Below are positions 7,793 through 16,363 of a stretch of 32,093 nucleotides of DNA, piece after piece. Within the stretch, counting starts at the first letter, position 1. Each line of letters starts with the position of its first letter. The DNA comes from Clostridiales bacterium (GTDB taxonomy: Bacteria > Bacillota > Clostridia > Lachnospirales > WRAX01): positions 1 through 32,093 of the forward strand of contig JAITMQ010000033.1 in assembly GCA_031277225.1 (NCBI GenBank), written 5' to 3'. Made by a program: the position numbers and the translations under genes. The notes under the pieces were generated by a model. The model searched no databases and had not been told where the DNA came from. It worked only from the letters and a program-made list of their open reading frames with translations.

Positions 7793-8254
7793 ATGGATTT
7801 TCAAGCTTTAGAGCCCGCGCTTTTGGCGGCGGGACAAGATTCGGGCGCATTAATCGGCGTTTTACAGCAGGCGCAAGAAATTTATGGATATTTGCCAATA
7901 GAAATTTTGGAATATATTGCGGAGCGCATGGAAATTGCCCCTGCAAAAGTGCTGGGCGTAACCACTTTTTACGCCCAATTTCGCACGCGCCCCGTGGGCA
8001 AAAACCTTGTGATGTTATGTCAAGGCACGGCCTGCCATGTAACGGGTTCGTCCGCCGTGGCCGAGGCCGTGGGCGAATTTTTGGGCGTGGCCGAAGATGA
8101 TATGACAGAAGATGGCCTGTTCACCTACACAAATGTGGCATGTTTGGGCTGTTGCAGCCTTGCGCCCGCTATGATGGTTGGCGACAGGGTTTTTGGAGAG
8201 CTTACTGCGGATAAAGTCGTTGAGATTTTGGAGGAAATTAAGAATGAGGAATGA
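7793..8254 (+). CDS. NuoE/HydC-like [2Fe-2S] subunit of an electron-bifurcating oxidoreductase
   Basis: The start is the ATG at 7793 after GAGAGGTG, downstream of the promoter; the track's earlier start lies upstream of the -35 box. The 153-aa protein is a thioredoxin-like ferredoxin of the NuoE family with the four cluster cysteines as CQGTAC and CLGCC. It normally relays electrons next to the flavin subunit. It overlaps the next gene by 11 nt. With the two following genes it makes a three-subunit soluble complex whose composition fits StnA of the Sporomusa-type transhydrogenase; HydC of a bifurcating hydrogenase would be the alternative, but no H-cluster subunit is present. Confidence 0.88.
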   Translation: MDFQALEPALLAAGQDSGALIGVLQQAQEIYGYLPIEILEYIAERMEIAPAKVLGVTTFYAQFRTRPVGKNLVMLCQGTACHVTGSSAVAEAVGEFLGVAEDDMTEDGLFTYTNVACLGCCSLAPAMMVGDRVFGELTADKVVEILEEIKNEE

Positions 8255-9992
8255 AGAATTAAAAATTGTTGTCGGGCGAGGCAGTTGTGGAAACGCCGCG
8301 GGAGCGGGCCGCGTATTCGATTTTTTCACAGAAGCCGGGTTTGTGCCCACAATTGCGGGCTGTATCGGCGCTTGCTATTTAGAGCCGATTGTTGAACTTT
8401 ACGACGGCGCGCGCCGGGTTGCCACCTATGTTAGAGTGGATTTGGAGGCCGCCGCCGAGATAGTAAAATACTTAGAGAATCAAAACTCTAGCGATGATGA
8501 GTATAAAATTAGCGAGGCCGACGCCGCAATTTTATTCGGCCAAACCCGAATCGCCTTGGCGAATTGCGGGATTATCAATCCGGAGGAAATCGAGGAATAT
8601 ATTGCGCGCGGCGGCTATGAGGCGGCCAAGGCCGCGATAATTTCCGGCACAGCCGAAGAAATTATCGAGGAGATTAAGGTTTCCGGCCTTGCCGGGCGCG
8701 GGGGTGCCGGCTTTCCCACATGGTTTAAATGGCAGGCCTGCCGCAATAGTCCCGGCGGCGAAAAATACATTATTTGTAATGCCGACGAAGGCGACCCCGG
8801 CGCATTTATGGACCGCGCAATTATCGAAGGCGACCCCCATGCCGTCATTGAGGGCATGATTATCGGCGCATTTGCCATAGGCAGCGCGCATGGCATTGTC
8901 TATGTTCGCGCCGAATATCCGTTGGCCATTCATCGTCTGAATATTGCGTTAGAGCAAGCCCGACAAAAAGGGTTTTTGGGCGCGAATATTTTTAATTCCG
9001 GCTTCAATTTTGATATTAGGATTAAGGCAGGCGCAGGCGCATTCGTCTGCGGCGAGGAAACGGCCTTGATTGCCTCGCTTGAGGGCGAGCGCGGTATGCC
9101 GCGCCTAAAACCCCCCTTCCCCGCCCAAAAGGGCTATAAGGGCAAGCCCAGCAATATCAATAATGTGGAAACATTTGCCAATGTGCCTTGGATATGCCGC
9201 AACGGTGGCGCGGCCTTCGCCGCCTATGGCACGGAAAATTCCCGTGGTACAAAGGTTTTCGCGCTGGCTGGCAAGGTGAAAAATGGCGGGCTGGTCGAAG
9301 TACCCATGGGCGCAACCCTCAATCATGTCATTTTCGATTTGGGCGGCGGAATTAAGAGCGACAAGGCCTTCAAGGCCGTGCAAATGGGCGGGCCGTCGGG
9401 CGGCTGTATTCCCGCAAGCCTCGGTGAAACCGTGATTGATTATAAATCGCTTGCGGCCACGGGCGCAATTATGGGCTCGGGCGGCATGGTTGTGATGGAC
9501 GAGGACACCTGCATGGTCGATTTGGCGCGCTTTTTCCTGGATTTTACCTGCAAGGAAAGTTGCGGAAAATGCACGCATTGCCGAATCGGAACAAAGCGCA
9601 TGTTGGAGATTTTGGAGCGAATTTGCGCGGGCGGCGGCCGCGACGGCGATATTGAAACGCTGGAAGAGCTGGCCGAATCCATTCGCGAGGGTTCGCTTTG
9701 CGCGCTGGGCCAAACCGCGCCAAATCCCGTGCTTACGACCTTGAAATATTTTCGTGATGAATATGAAAATCACATTGTCCATAAAAAATGTAATGCTAAA
9801 AGTTGCAGACCGCTGATAACTTATGACATTATCGCCGAAAAATGTGTCGGTTGCGGCCTTTGTCTGCGAAATTGCCCCGTTTGGGCCATTTCGGGCGAAA
9901 TTCGCGACATTCACATAATTTGGCAAAACGATTGCACGAAATGCGGCAGATGCGTCGCTTCTTGCCCATTTCATGCCATTATTGTTCAATAG
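8244..9992 (+). CDS. NuoF/HydB-like FMN and NAD(H)-binding subunit with ferredoxin domains
   Basis: The start is the ATG at 8244 inside the upstream gene, with GAGGAAAT as the SD; 582 aa. Domains in order: a thioredoxin-like [2Fe-2S] region with only three clear cysteines (15, 40, 44); the NuoF core with GRGGAGFPTWFKW and NADEGDPGAFMDR for FMN/NAD binding; the cluster motif ESCGKCTHCRIGT with a later CALG; and a C-terminal 2x[4Fe-4S] ferredoxin (CVGCGLCLRNCP, CTKCGRCVASCP). This is the layout of HydB/StnB, where the flavin is the likely bifurcation site between NADH and ferredoxin. It is followed 9 nt later by the third subunit. Confidence 0.92.
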   Translation: MRNEELKIVVGRGSCGNAAGAGRVFDFFTEAGFVPTIAGCIGACYLEPIVELYDGARRVATYVRVDLEAAAEIVKYLENQNSSDDEYKISEADAAILFGQTRIALANCGIINPEEIEEYIARGGYEAAKAAIISGTAEEIIEEIKVSGLAGRGGAGFPTWFKWQACRNSPGGEKYIICNADEGDPGAFMDRAIIEGDPHAVIEGMIIGAFAIGSAHGIVYVRAEYPLAIHRLNIALEQARQKGFLGANIFNSGFNFDIRIKAGAGAFVCGEETALIASLEGERGMPRLKPPFPAQKGYKGKPSNINNVETFANVPWICRNGGAAFAAYGTENSRGTKVFALAGKVKNGGLVEVPMGATLNHVIFDLGGGIKSDKAFKAVQMGGPSGGCIPASLGETVIDYKSLAATGAIMGSGGMVVMDEDTCMVDLARFFLDFTCKESCGKCTHCRIGTKRMLEILERICAGGGRDGDIETLEELAESIREGSLCALGQTAPNPVLTTLKYFRDEYENHIVHKKCNAKSCRPLITYDIIAEKCVGCGLCLRNCPVWAISGEIRDIHIIWQNDCTKCGRCVASCPFHAIIVQ

Positions 9993-10001
9993 GGGGTTCA
10001 A

Positions 10002-12155
10002 ATGGAAAAAATTAGGATTATTATAGACGGAAATAAAATTGAAGCGGTGGCGGGGCAGACAATTCTTGCCATTGCAATTGCAAACGGTGTCGAAATTCCG
10101 CATCTCTGCCACAACGATATGCTCGAAATTTACGCCTCCTGTGGGATTTGCACGGTGGAAGTGGCTGGTGCGCCGCGCTTGGCGCGCGCCTGTTCGACAG
10201 TCGCCACGGATGGCATGGAAATTTTTTCTAATAGTGCGCGCGTTCGCGCCAATCGAAAGGCCGCGCTGGAGCTTATGCTAAGCAATCATGTGGGCGATTG
10301 CCGCCCGCCCTGCCAGCTTGCCTGCCCCGGCCAAACGGATTGTCAGGGCTATGTGGGTCTGGCGGCAAATGGCGAGTCGGCCCTCGCCATGCGCCTAATT
10401 ATGGAGAAAATTCCCCTTCCCGCCAGCATTGGGCGGGTTTGTCCGCGCCCATGCGAGGATGCTTGTCGCCGCGCGCTTGTTGATGAATCTATAGCGATTG
10501 GCAGTATCAAGGAATTTATCGCCGATGCAAATGCGGATTTTGCGCCCGAAGTTGGCGCGCCAACGGGGCGGCGCGTGGCGATTATCGGCGGCGGGCCGGG
10601 CGGCCTGTCGGCGGCCTATTTTCTGCGCCGCGCGGGGCATGAGGCCGTGATTTTTGACGCAATGCCCGAAATGGGCGGAATGTTGCGCTATGGCATCCCG
10701 AAATATCGTCTGCCCCATGCCGTGCTGGATGCGGAAATTGCGCGGATTAAGGCCATGGGCGTGGTTTTTGAAAATAATACCAAAATAGGAATCGACATAA
10801 ATCTCGAAAATTTGCAAATCGCCTATGATGCCGTAATCGCGGCGGTTGGCGCATGGTCTGCCGTGCCGCTGGGCTGCCCCGGCGAGAATTTGGGCGGCGT
10901 TTTCGGCGGAATTGATTTCCTGCGCGATGTCGCCATGGGCAATGCTCCGAACTTTGAGGGGCAGAAAGTGGCGGTAATCGGCGGCGGGAATACGGCCATG
11001 GATGCTTGCCGCACGGCGGCGCGGCTTGGCGCAAGTGCCGTTTACAATATTTACCGCCGTACCCGTGAAGAAATGCCCGCGCAGGACATTGAAATCACCG
11101 AGGCCATGGACGAGGGCGTAATTTTCAAATATTTGGTAAATCCTTCGGAAATTTTGGGCGAGGGCGGGCAGGTTTCCGCGCTGAATTTGCAAATTATGGA
11201 ATTGGGCGAGCCTGATGAGCGGGGTCGCCGCCGTCCCGTGCCCGTTGAGGGTGCTACTGAAATACTTTCGGTCGATAAAATTATTGTAGCAATTGGTCAG
11301 CGAGCCGCCCTTGCCGGGCTGGAGGCACTCTGCCCAAATTCGGAAAGAAATATTGCCGTTAGAGACAATTTTTCGACGAATATTCCCGGAATTTTCGCAA
11401 TTGGCGATGCGACGGGAGAGGGCGCGGGCATTGCTATAGAGGCGATTGCGGACGCTCGCGCCGCTGTTCATTCTGTTAGCCAATACCTTGATGGGCTGCC
11501 AACTCCCCTACCCTATTTGCCCACGGAAAAATTCCTTGTTGCGGACGAAAGCAAGACCGCCGAGGACTATGCCCATGTCGCAAAGGCGGCCCGAATGGAG
11601 ATTCCGCATCGCGCGGGCGAGGCGCGCCGCCGTGATTTTGAGCCTGTTAACCTGCCGCTAAGCCGTGAGGCTGTCGAGAATGAGGCCATGCGTTGTCTGG
11701 AATGTGGTTGCGCGGATTATTTTGGTTGCAAGTTGCTAAAATATGCCAATGATTATGATGTTGCGCCTGAAAAGTTTTTGGGTGAAATTAAAAAACAACC
11801 CGGAATCCAAGGCGAGATTGTCTATGACCCGAATAAATGCATACTCTGCGGCCTCTGCGTACGCGTCTGCGAAGAAGTTGTCGGCCTAAGCGCGCTTGGC
11901 CTTGTAGACCGCGGCTTTAACACCGCCGTCGCCCCCGCCCTGCGCCTAAATCTCGAAGAAACCGACTGCAATTTCTGCAACTATTGCACCGCCCTTTGCC
12001 CCACGGGCGCGCTAATGCCCAAGTCCCCGCTTAAAAAGCCCACCCCCCTAAAGCCCGACGGCTCAACAGAAACCGCAGAAGCCATCCACCAAACCCACGG
12101 CCACATAACCACACGCACCATCCCGAAAATCTTTGTGGATTCGGCGGTTGTTTAA
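10002..12155 (+). CDS. Ferredoxin-GltD/NfnB-ferredoxin fusion oxidoreductase (StnC-like)
   Basis: A 717-aa fusion. The N-terminus is a plant-type [2Fe-2S] domain (Cys36, 47, 50, 64). Next is a NuoG/GltD-like cysteine-rich region (Cys100-114 and 147-155). The GltD/NfnB fold follows, with an FAD site GGGPGGLSAA near 196 and a second nucleotide site GGGNTAMDA near 327 followed by YRRTREEMP, suggesting NADP(H). The C-terminus holds two [4Fe-4S] motifs (CILCGLCVRVC, CNFCNYCTALCP). With the NuoE- and NuoF-like subunits it fits an Stn-type NADH/ferredoxin:NADP+ transhydrogenase. No hydrogenase, formate dehydrogenase or glutamate synthase large subunit is nearby, which argues against those roles. The exact electron partners are inferred. 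Confidence 0.88.
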   Translation: MEKIRIIIDGNKIEAVAGQTILAIAIANGVEIPHLCHNDMLEIYASCGICTVEVAGAPRLARACSTVATDGMEIFSNSARVRANRKAALELMLSNHVGDCRPPCQLACPGQTDCQGYVGLAANGESALAMRLIMEKIPLPASIGRVCPRPCEDACRRALVDESIAIGSIKEFIADANADFAPEVGAPTGRRVAIIGGGPGGLSAAYFLRRAGHEAVIFDAMPEMGGMLRYGIPKYRLPHAVLDAEIARIKAMGVVFENNTKIGIDINLENLQIAYDAVIAAVGAWSAVPLGCPGENLGGVFGGIDFLRDVAMGNAPNFEGQKVAVIGGGNTAMDACRTAARLGASAVYNIYRRTREEMPAQDIEITEAMDEGVIFKYLVNPSEILGEGGQVSALNLQIMELGEPDERGRRRPVPVEGATEILSVDKIIVAIGQRAALAGLEALCPNSERNIAVRDNFSTNIPGIFAIGDATGEGAGIAIEAIADARAAVHSVSQYLDGLPTPLPYLPTEKFLVADESKTAEDYAHVAKAARMEIPHRAGEARRRDFEPVNLPLSREAVENEAMRCLECGCADYFGCKLLKYANDYDVAPEKFLGEIKKQPGIQGEIVYDPNKCILCGLCVRVCEEVVGLSALGLVDRGFNTAVAPALRLNLEETDCNFCNYCTALCPTGALMPKSPLKKPTPLKPDGSTETAEAIHQTHGHITTRTIPKIFVDSAVV

Positions 12156-12157
12156 TT

Positions 12158-12355
12158 AACCATGAGCTGTTTCTTGAAATAAAGTTTCGGCGCAGATATG
12201 ATAAAATTATTGTGGAACTAAAAGCCGTTAAAGCCATTGCACCGGAACACAAGGCGCAAATTCTCAACTATTTGAAAGCAGCAAAATATAAACTTGGGCT
12301 ACTGGTAAACTTTGGTGCATACCCAAAGGCGGAAATCATTAGAATGGTTTATTGA
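12158..12355 (+). pseudogene. Remnant of a GxxExxY (PDDEXK-like) protein gene
   Basis: Reading from 12158 gives a stretch that includes KIIVELKAVKAIAPEHKAQI and LLVNFGAYPKAEIIRMVY before a TGA at 12353. This matches the C-terminal half of the GxxExxY family as I know it, with the IIVELKAV nuclease-like core. The N-terminal half, including the name-giving motif, is missing, and there is no credible start or SD; the frame runs straight out of the upstream gene's 3' end. It is a truncated relic, followed by a long hairpin repeat. Confidence 0.75.
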
Positions 12356-12417
12356 ACCACGAAACACACAAAAAGCACGAAACAGGGGTTTTCGTGTTTT
12401 TCGTGTGTTTCGTGGTT
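12355..12417. repeat. Long imperfect inverted repeat (CACGAAACACAC hairpin)
   Basis: AACCACGAAACACACAAAAA... folds onto ...TTCGTGTGTTTCGTGGTT, with arms of about 28 nt and a short CAGGG-type loop. It starts at the stop of the GxxExxY remnant, so the two may have arrived together. Confidence 0.85.
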
Positions 12418-12425
12418 AAAAACTA

Positions 12426-12453
12426 CGGACGACCCCGAGGTCGCCCGTTTTTT
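12426..12453. terminator. Terminator between the converging Stn-like and ribosomal operons
   Basis: CGGACGACC-CCGA-GGTCGCCCG (one mismatch) followed by TTTTTT ends plus-strand transcription. On the minus strand it follows the rplQ stop and is trailed by TAGTTTTT, so it probably works both ways. The stem resembles the GGGCGACC repeat family found elsewhere in the window. Confidence 0.8.
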
Positions 12454-12455
12454 AT

Positions 12456-12992
12456 TTACACCAATTCGATATAGACTTCTTCCGCCCCATCGCCCTTACG
12501 CTTACCGAGCTTGATTATACGCGTATAGCCGCCCTGCCGGTCGGCATATCTTGGCGCAATTTCGTTAAACAGCTTTTCGGGCATATTGACGGATTTGGAC
12601 AGCGCGCGCTTTTTGCGCCCGTCTGCGGGCACTTCTGTTACGGGATAGAGCACGGACAGCATCTTGCGGCGCGCACTTAGGCGCGAAGGATTGTCAACCC
12701 TCACCGTACGCTCAACCGTGTCAAAAACCGTAACTCTCTTGCCGTCTTGCTCTTCTTTAATGCGACGCCCCGAAGCGTCCTTTTGCGGCACTTTAAAGCT
12801 TTTCGTAACTTCGGTAAAATTATCCATTTCACGCACGGCCAAGGTTATAAGCCTTTCAGCAACCTTGCGCACCTCTTTGGCGCGCGTGTCTGTGGTTTTT
12901 ATACGTCCATGATACAATAAATTTGTCGCAAGATTCCTAAGCATGGCCTTGCGTTGCGAAGACGTACGACCAAGCTTTCTATTTTTTGCCAT
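12456..12992 (-). CDS. rplQ: 50S ribosomal protein L17
   Basis: At 178 aa it is longer than the usual 115-130. The conserved ends ([21 protein letters not shown] and [20 protein letters not shown]) flank an internal insertion of about 50 residues (roughly 60-130) containing [16 protein letters not shown] recall this extended form from Lachnospiraceae, and it is the main taxonomic hint here. The SD GAGGAGG lies inside the last codons of rpoA, so translation is coupled. It is the last gene of the cluster. Confidence 0.95.
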   Translation of the reverse strand: MAKNRKLGRTSSQRKAMLRNLATNLLYHGRIKTTDTRAKEVRKVAERLITLAVREMDNFTEVTKSFKVPQKDASGRRIKEEQDGKRVTVFDTVERTVRVDNPSRLSARRKMLSVLYPVTEVPADGRKKRALSKSVNMPEKLFNEIAPRYADRQGGYTRIIKLGKRKGDGAEEVYIELV

Positions 12993-12993
12993 A

Positions 12994-13953
12994 TTATACC
13001 TCCTCGCTGGGTCTTAATTGCAGGCCAAAGTCTTGAAGGCGGTTTAACACCTCTTCAAGCGATTTTCGGCCCAAATTCCGCACTTTAATCATTTCTTCTT
13101 CGGTTTTGCTTACCAAATCTTCAACGGTATTGATTCCGGCCCGCTTTAGGCAATTATAGGAGCGCACGGACAAGTCCATCTCTTCGATTGACATCTCCAA
13201 AATCTTCTCCTTATTGTTGTCTTCTTTTTCGGTCAAAATCGTCGCTTCTTTGGCGTTTTCCGTGAGATTTATAAACAAATCCAAATGGTCATTAAAAATT
13301 TTGGCCCCAAGGCTGACCGCCTCGTCCGGAGTGATGGTTCCATTTGTCCACACTTCCAAAACAAGCTTGTCATAGTCCGTAACCTGCCCCACGCGGGTGT
13401 CTTCGACTTGGAAGTTTACGCGGGTTACGGGGGTGTAAATTGAGTCCATGGGAATTATGCCAATGCCCTGATTAATCGCCTTGTTTTTTTCGGCACTAAC
13501 ATAGCCCCGCCCTCTTGTAATGGTCATTTCCGCCACAAAATTCGGGTCTTTGCCTGACAGCGTGGCTATGTGCAATTCGGGGTTTAAAATTTCAATATCG
13601 GCGTCCACTCGAATATCTCCGGCTTTAAGTTCGCCGGGGGAAGTGGCGTCGATATGCGCCCGCTTAGGCTCATCCGTGTTAGCCAAATTCTTAATCGCAA
13701 CATTTTTTAAATTAAGAATAATTTCGCAAACATCCTCTTTAACGCCTTCAATGACGCTAAATTCGTGCAAAATTCCATCGATTTTGATATTTGAAAATGC
13801 GACCCCCGGCAAAGACGACAACAAAATTCGACGAAGCGAATTGCCCAAAGTTGTGCCATAGCCTCTCTCTAAAGGCTCAATCACAAAGCGGCCATAAGTG
13901 CCATCTTCCTTCATCTCCGCAATTTCAATATGAGGTTTTTGAAATCCAACCAA
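12994..13953 (-). CDS. rpoA: DNA-directed RNA polymerase subunit alpha
   Basis: A 319-aa full-length alpha subunit. The N-terminal dimerisation domain has [21 protein letters not shown], a linker lies near 230-250, and the C-terminal domain has the [17 protein letters not shown] and [12 protein letters not shown] helices that contact UP elements and activators. It starts with TTG, 7 nt after GGAGGG. A low-complexity hairpin array separates it from rpsD upstream. Confidence 0.97.
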   Translation of the reverse strand: MVGFQKPHIEIAEMKEDGTYGRFVIEPLERGYGTTLGNSLRRILLSSLPGVAFSNIKIDGILHEFSVIEGVKEDVCEIILNLKNVAIKNLANTDEPKRAHIDATSPGELKAGDIRVDADIEILNPELHIATLSGKDPNFVAEMTITRGRGYVSAEKNKAINQGIGIIPMDSIYTPVTRVNFQVEDTRVGQVTDYDKLVLEVWTNGTITPDEAVSLGAKIFNDHLDLFINLTENAKEATILTEKEDNNKEKILEMSIEEMDLSVRSYNCLKRAGINTVEDLVSKTEEEMIKVRNLGRKSLEEVLNRLQDFGLQLRPSEEV

Positions 13954-13972
13954 ATCTTAACCCTCCCTTAAC

Positions 13973-14052
13973 TAGATATTAGAAATTAGATATTAGATAT
14001 TAGATAAGCCTTGGCATTTCTAATTTCTAATTTCTAATCTCTAATTTCTAGA
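13973..14052. repeat. Inverted array of TTAGATA/TTAGAAA units between rpsD and rpoA
   Basis: The left arm repeats TTAGATATTAGAAA-type units; the right arm carries the complementary TTTCTAATTTCTAA units; a 10-nt AGCCTTGGCA loop lies between. The whole folds into a long imperfect A/T-rich hairpin in the mRNA. Confidence 0.85.
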
Positions 14053-14054
14053 TT

Positions 14055-14651
14055 CTATTTAGAGTATAGCTCTACAATAAAGGTTTCATTCACAGGAGTG
14101 TCAATTTGTTCCCTTGTTGGCGTGGAAATTATGCTGCCTTGAAGGTTGTTTATGTCGACATCAAGCCAAGATTCAACCCTTCGCCCTTCGGTGGCGGCCA
14201 AAATGTCCTTAAAGCGCACCGAATCTTTGCGAGATTCGCTTACAGCAATAACATCGCCCGGCTTTGTGTGATAAGAGGGAATATTCACCTTCCTGCCATT
14301 GACGGTGATTAATTTGTGTGAAACCAATTGGCGAGCCTCTCTACGGGTGCGGGCCAAACCAAGGCGATAAACCACATTGTCCAAGCGCATTTCTAAAAGC
14401 ATAAGCAGGTTTTCGCCCGTAATGCCCTCGCGCATTTTAGACGCCCTGTCATAATATTTACGAAATTGCTTTTCCAAAATTCCATAGCAAAATTTGGCCT
14501 TTTGCTTTTCTTTAAGCTGAAGGCCATATTCGCTGACCTTTTTACGGGTCATGGGTGGCTTTTTCTTGCTTTTTTTGGTTGAACCCGTAAAAGCCGCCTC
14601 GATGCCGAGGCTTCTGGCTCTTTTCATCACAGGTGTTCTGTCAATTGCCAT
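14055..14651 (-). CDS. rpsD: 30S ribosomal protein S4
   Basis: A 198-aa protein with the S4 RNA-binding module ([20 protein letters not shown], then [19 protein letters not shown]). The N-terminal region lacks the zinc-binding cysteines found in some S4 proteins, so it is the C-minus form. It binds 16S rRNA early in 30S assembly and in many bacteria represses its own operon. SD AAGGAGG precedes the ATG. It lies in the alpha operon between rpsK and rpoA. Confidence 0.96.
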   Translation of the reverse strand: MAIDRTPVMKRARSLGIEAAFTGSTKKSKKKPPMTRKKVSEYGLQLKEKQKAKFCYGILEKQFRKYYDRASKMREGITGENLLMLLEMRLDNVVYRLGLARTRREARQLVSHKLITVNGRKVNIPSYHTKPGDVIAVSESRKDSVRFKDILAATEGRRVESWLDVDINNLQGSIISTPTREQIDTPVNETFIVELYSK

Positions 14652-14668
14652 TTAATCTTTCCTCCTTA

Positions 14669-15070
14669 TTAGATACGACGCCGTTTTGGCGGTCTGCAAC
14701 CATTATGCGGCACGGGGGTTACATCTTTAATCATTGTAACCTCAAGCCCCGCCGCCGACAATGCTCTTATAGCGGCCTCGCGCCCGCTTCCCGGCCCTTT
14801 AACATAAACCTCAACACTTCTGAGGCCAAATTCCTTGGCGGCCGACGCCGCCGAATCCGACGCCATTTGCGCCGCATAAGGCGTGGACTTGCGAGAGCCG
14901 CGAAAACCAAGACCGCCCGCAGATGCCCAACACAAAGCATTGCCATTCATGTCGGTTATGGTTACAATCGTATTGTTAAAGGTAGCTTGTATATGCACCT
15001 GACCAAAAGGAACCACCTTTTTCTCACGACGCCGCCGGGTGGTGCCCCGTCTGACTACTCTTTTTGACAA
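14669..15070 (-). CDS. rpsK: 30S ribosomal protein S11
   Basis: A 133-aa protein with [29 protein letters not shown] and the C-terminal [18 protein letters not shown]. It forms part of the 30S platform. The start is TTG after GAGGAGGAG with spacing of about 8 nt. Normally rpsM comes just upstream; here two unrelated genes intervene, and the rpsK SD lies immediately after the stop of the inserted 224-aa gene. Confidence 0.96.
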   Translation of the reverse strand: MSKRVVRRGTTRRRREKKVVPFGQVHIQATFNNTIVTITDMNGNALCWASAGGLGFRGSRKSTPYAAQMASDSAASAAKEFGLRSVEVYVKGPGSGREAAIRALSAAGLEVTMIKDVTPVPHNGCRPPKRRRI

Positions 15071-15086
15071 ATTTCACTCCTCCTCT

Positions 15087-15761
15087 TTACAAATATTTAC
15101 TCACAACTTCATTTATTCTGCTTCTTAAAAACGCACAGTCTTCACAGCCACCTGCTTCCAGCTTAGTCATCTCATTAAACAGAAGCTGTAAATCTCTTAG
15201 CATCTGCTCTTTTTTGAAGCTTCTGGCCTCGCAGTCTAATATACTAAGGATGCTTTCAGAAACAAGCATCATCGCCTCTTTGCTGATGTCATATTCGCTG
15301 AATCCTCTGATGAATGTGTCTTTACCATGCTCTTTTAAAACATTTCTGATTACATGCCGCCTTATCTCGTAAGATTCATTTCCGAGTACTTCAAGTAAGT
15401 TGTCAGCAAAAAGTATGAAATAGGCGAAATGAATATTAGCATCGTAATCTTTTAGCGGCGTGGGCAGTTTAATCGGCCTATATCGTAAAATCCAATAAGC
15501 TTTCGTTGCTGCCTGCCGCGTTTGCTTGAGATTAGTGCCGTGAAAAAACAAATAGTAGTTCTGGCGTTGATGAAGCCTTTTATGGATTTCATCTACCATA
15601 TCCCAGTCTACATGCTTGTTAATAATATCTTCGGCACTATACACCTTATTTCCTATCCAATTCACAAACCATTTTAGATGGTTTGTGAATTTTTCTCTGT
15701 GCTTGTTTAGGCTATCTCGGGTTGCTGGTAAATACCTGGCAGCAGTAAGGTTTCCATTCAT
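15087..15761 (-). CDS. Unknown 224-aa helical protein inserted in the alpha operon
   Basis: I do not recognise this family. The protein looks mostly alpha-helical, is rich in His, Tyr and Lys in its first half (MVDEIHKRLHQRQNYYLFFH), and ends with a Cys pair (GGCEDCAFLRSRI). There is no signal peptide or transmembrane helix. By eye its GC content is lower than the flanking ribosomal genes. It begins 2 nt after the stop of a 62-aa acidic protein and shares its transcript. Co-transcription with ribosomal genes guarantees strong, constitutive expression. A toxin-antitoxin-like or phage-defence role is possible from the layout only. Confidence 0.75.
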   Translation of the reverse strand: MNGNLTAARYLPATRDSLNKHREKFTNHLKWFVNWIGNKVYSAEDIINKHVDWDMVDEIHKRLHQRQNYYLFFHGTNLKQTRQAATKAYWILRYRPIKLPTPLKDYDANIHFAYFILFADNLLEVLGNESYEIRRHVIRNVLKEHGKDTFIRGFSEYDISKEAMMLVSESILSILDCEARSFKKEQMLRDLQLLFNEMTKLEAGGCEDCAFLRSRINEVVSKYL

Positions 15762-15763
15762 GT

Positions 15764-15952
15764 CTACAAATAATCCTCCCCACCGGTATGCTCAAGAAGT
15801 ATTTTGATGCCGGCATCAATTCGGTCATCAAGATCCAGAATAGCGCCGCCGGCATAGGATAAGTCGTTGATATATGCCTTGCGCTTATCCCTTTCCAGGT
15901 TTTCCTGATATTCTTCTTCGGTCAAAAGGGGCACTCGAAATTCATTAGCCAT
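15764..15952 (-). CDS. Unknown small acidic protein (62 aa) inserted in the alpha operon
   Basis: This unrecognised protein is acidic (about 15 Asp/Glu against 7 Lys/Arg), with a Glu-rich N-terminal helix (LTEEEYQENLERDKRK) and an amphipathic C-terminal helix (DLDDRIDAGIKILLEH). The SD GGAAGGAGAG lies 23 nt after the rpsM stop. The pairing of a small acidic protein with a larger helical protein directly downstream resembles many two-gene accessory modules, but no motif identifies a function. Confidence 0.7.
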   Translation of the reverse strand: MANEFRVPLLTEEEYQENLERDKRKAYINDLSYAGGAILDLDDRIDAGIKILLEHTGGEDYL

Positions 15953-15975
15953 AAATTTCTCTCCTTCCCTTAGCT

Positions 15976-16344
15976 CTACTTCTTCTTATTAGCAACAGTG
16001 CGCCTTGGGCCTTTTCTTGTGCGGGCGTTGGTTTTTGTGCGTTGTCCGCGCACGGGCAGGCCGCGCCTGTGCCTTATTCCTCTATAACAGCCAATTTCTG
16101 TAAGCCTTTTGATATTAAGGGCAATTTCCCTGCGCAAATCACCTTCAACCACCTGATTTTTGTCAATGGCTTCACGAATTCGCGCAACTTCGTCGTCCGT
16201 TAAATCTCTTATTCTTGTATTGGGATTAACAGCCGCAATTTGCAAAAGCTTGTTAGAGCTGGAGCGTCCAATACCATAAATATAAGTAAGCCCAATCTCA
16301 ACCCGCTTTTCACGCGGCAAATCCACACCGGCAATACGCGCCAT
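15976..16344 (-). CDS. rpsM: 30S ribosomal protein S13
   Basis: The start is the ATG at 16344 after AAAGGAGGT; the track's longer frame runs into repeat DNA. The 122-aa protein has [26 protein letters not shown] and the C-terminal [22 protein letters not shown]. It sits in the 30S head and contacts tRNA and 23S rRNA. It is followed by the two-gene insertion instead of rpsK. Confidence 0.96.
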   Translation of the reverse strand: MARIAGVDLPREKRVEIGLTYIYGIGRSSSNKLLQIAAVNPNTRIRDLTDDEVARIREAIDKNQVVEGDLRREIALNIKRLTEIGCYRGIRHRRGLPVRGQRTKTNARTRKGPRRTVANKKK

Positions 16345-16363
16345 AGTATACCTCCTTTGTCGG

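Noticed and set aside
9105-10112. 335-aa minus-strand ORF opposite the NuoF-like gene
   Set aside because: It is an antisense shadow; it has no family features and spans the junction of two real genes.
10395-11483. 362-aa minus-strand ORF inside the StnC-like gene
   Set aside because: It is an antisense shadow of a gene with clear domains; no RBS or recognisable motif is present.
7793-12155. Bifurcating [FeFe]-hydrogenase operon
   Set aside because: The NuoE- and NuoF-like subunits fit, but the third subunit lacks the H-cluster motifs and instead has a GltD/NfnB core.
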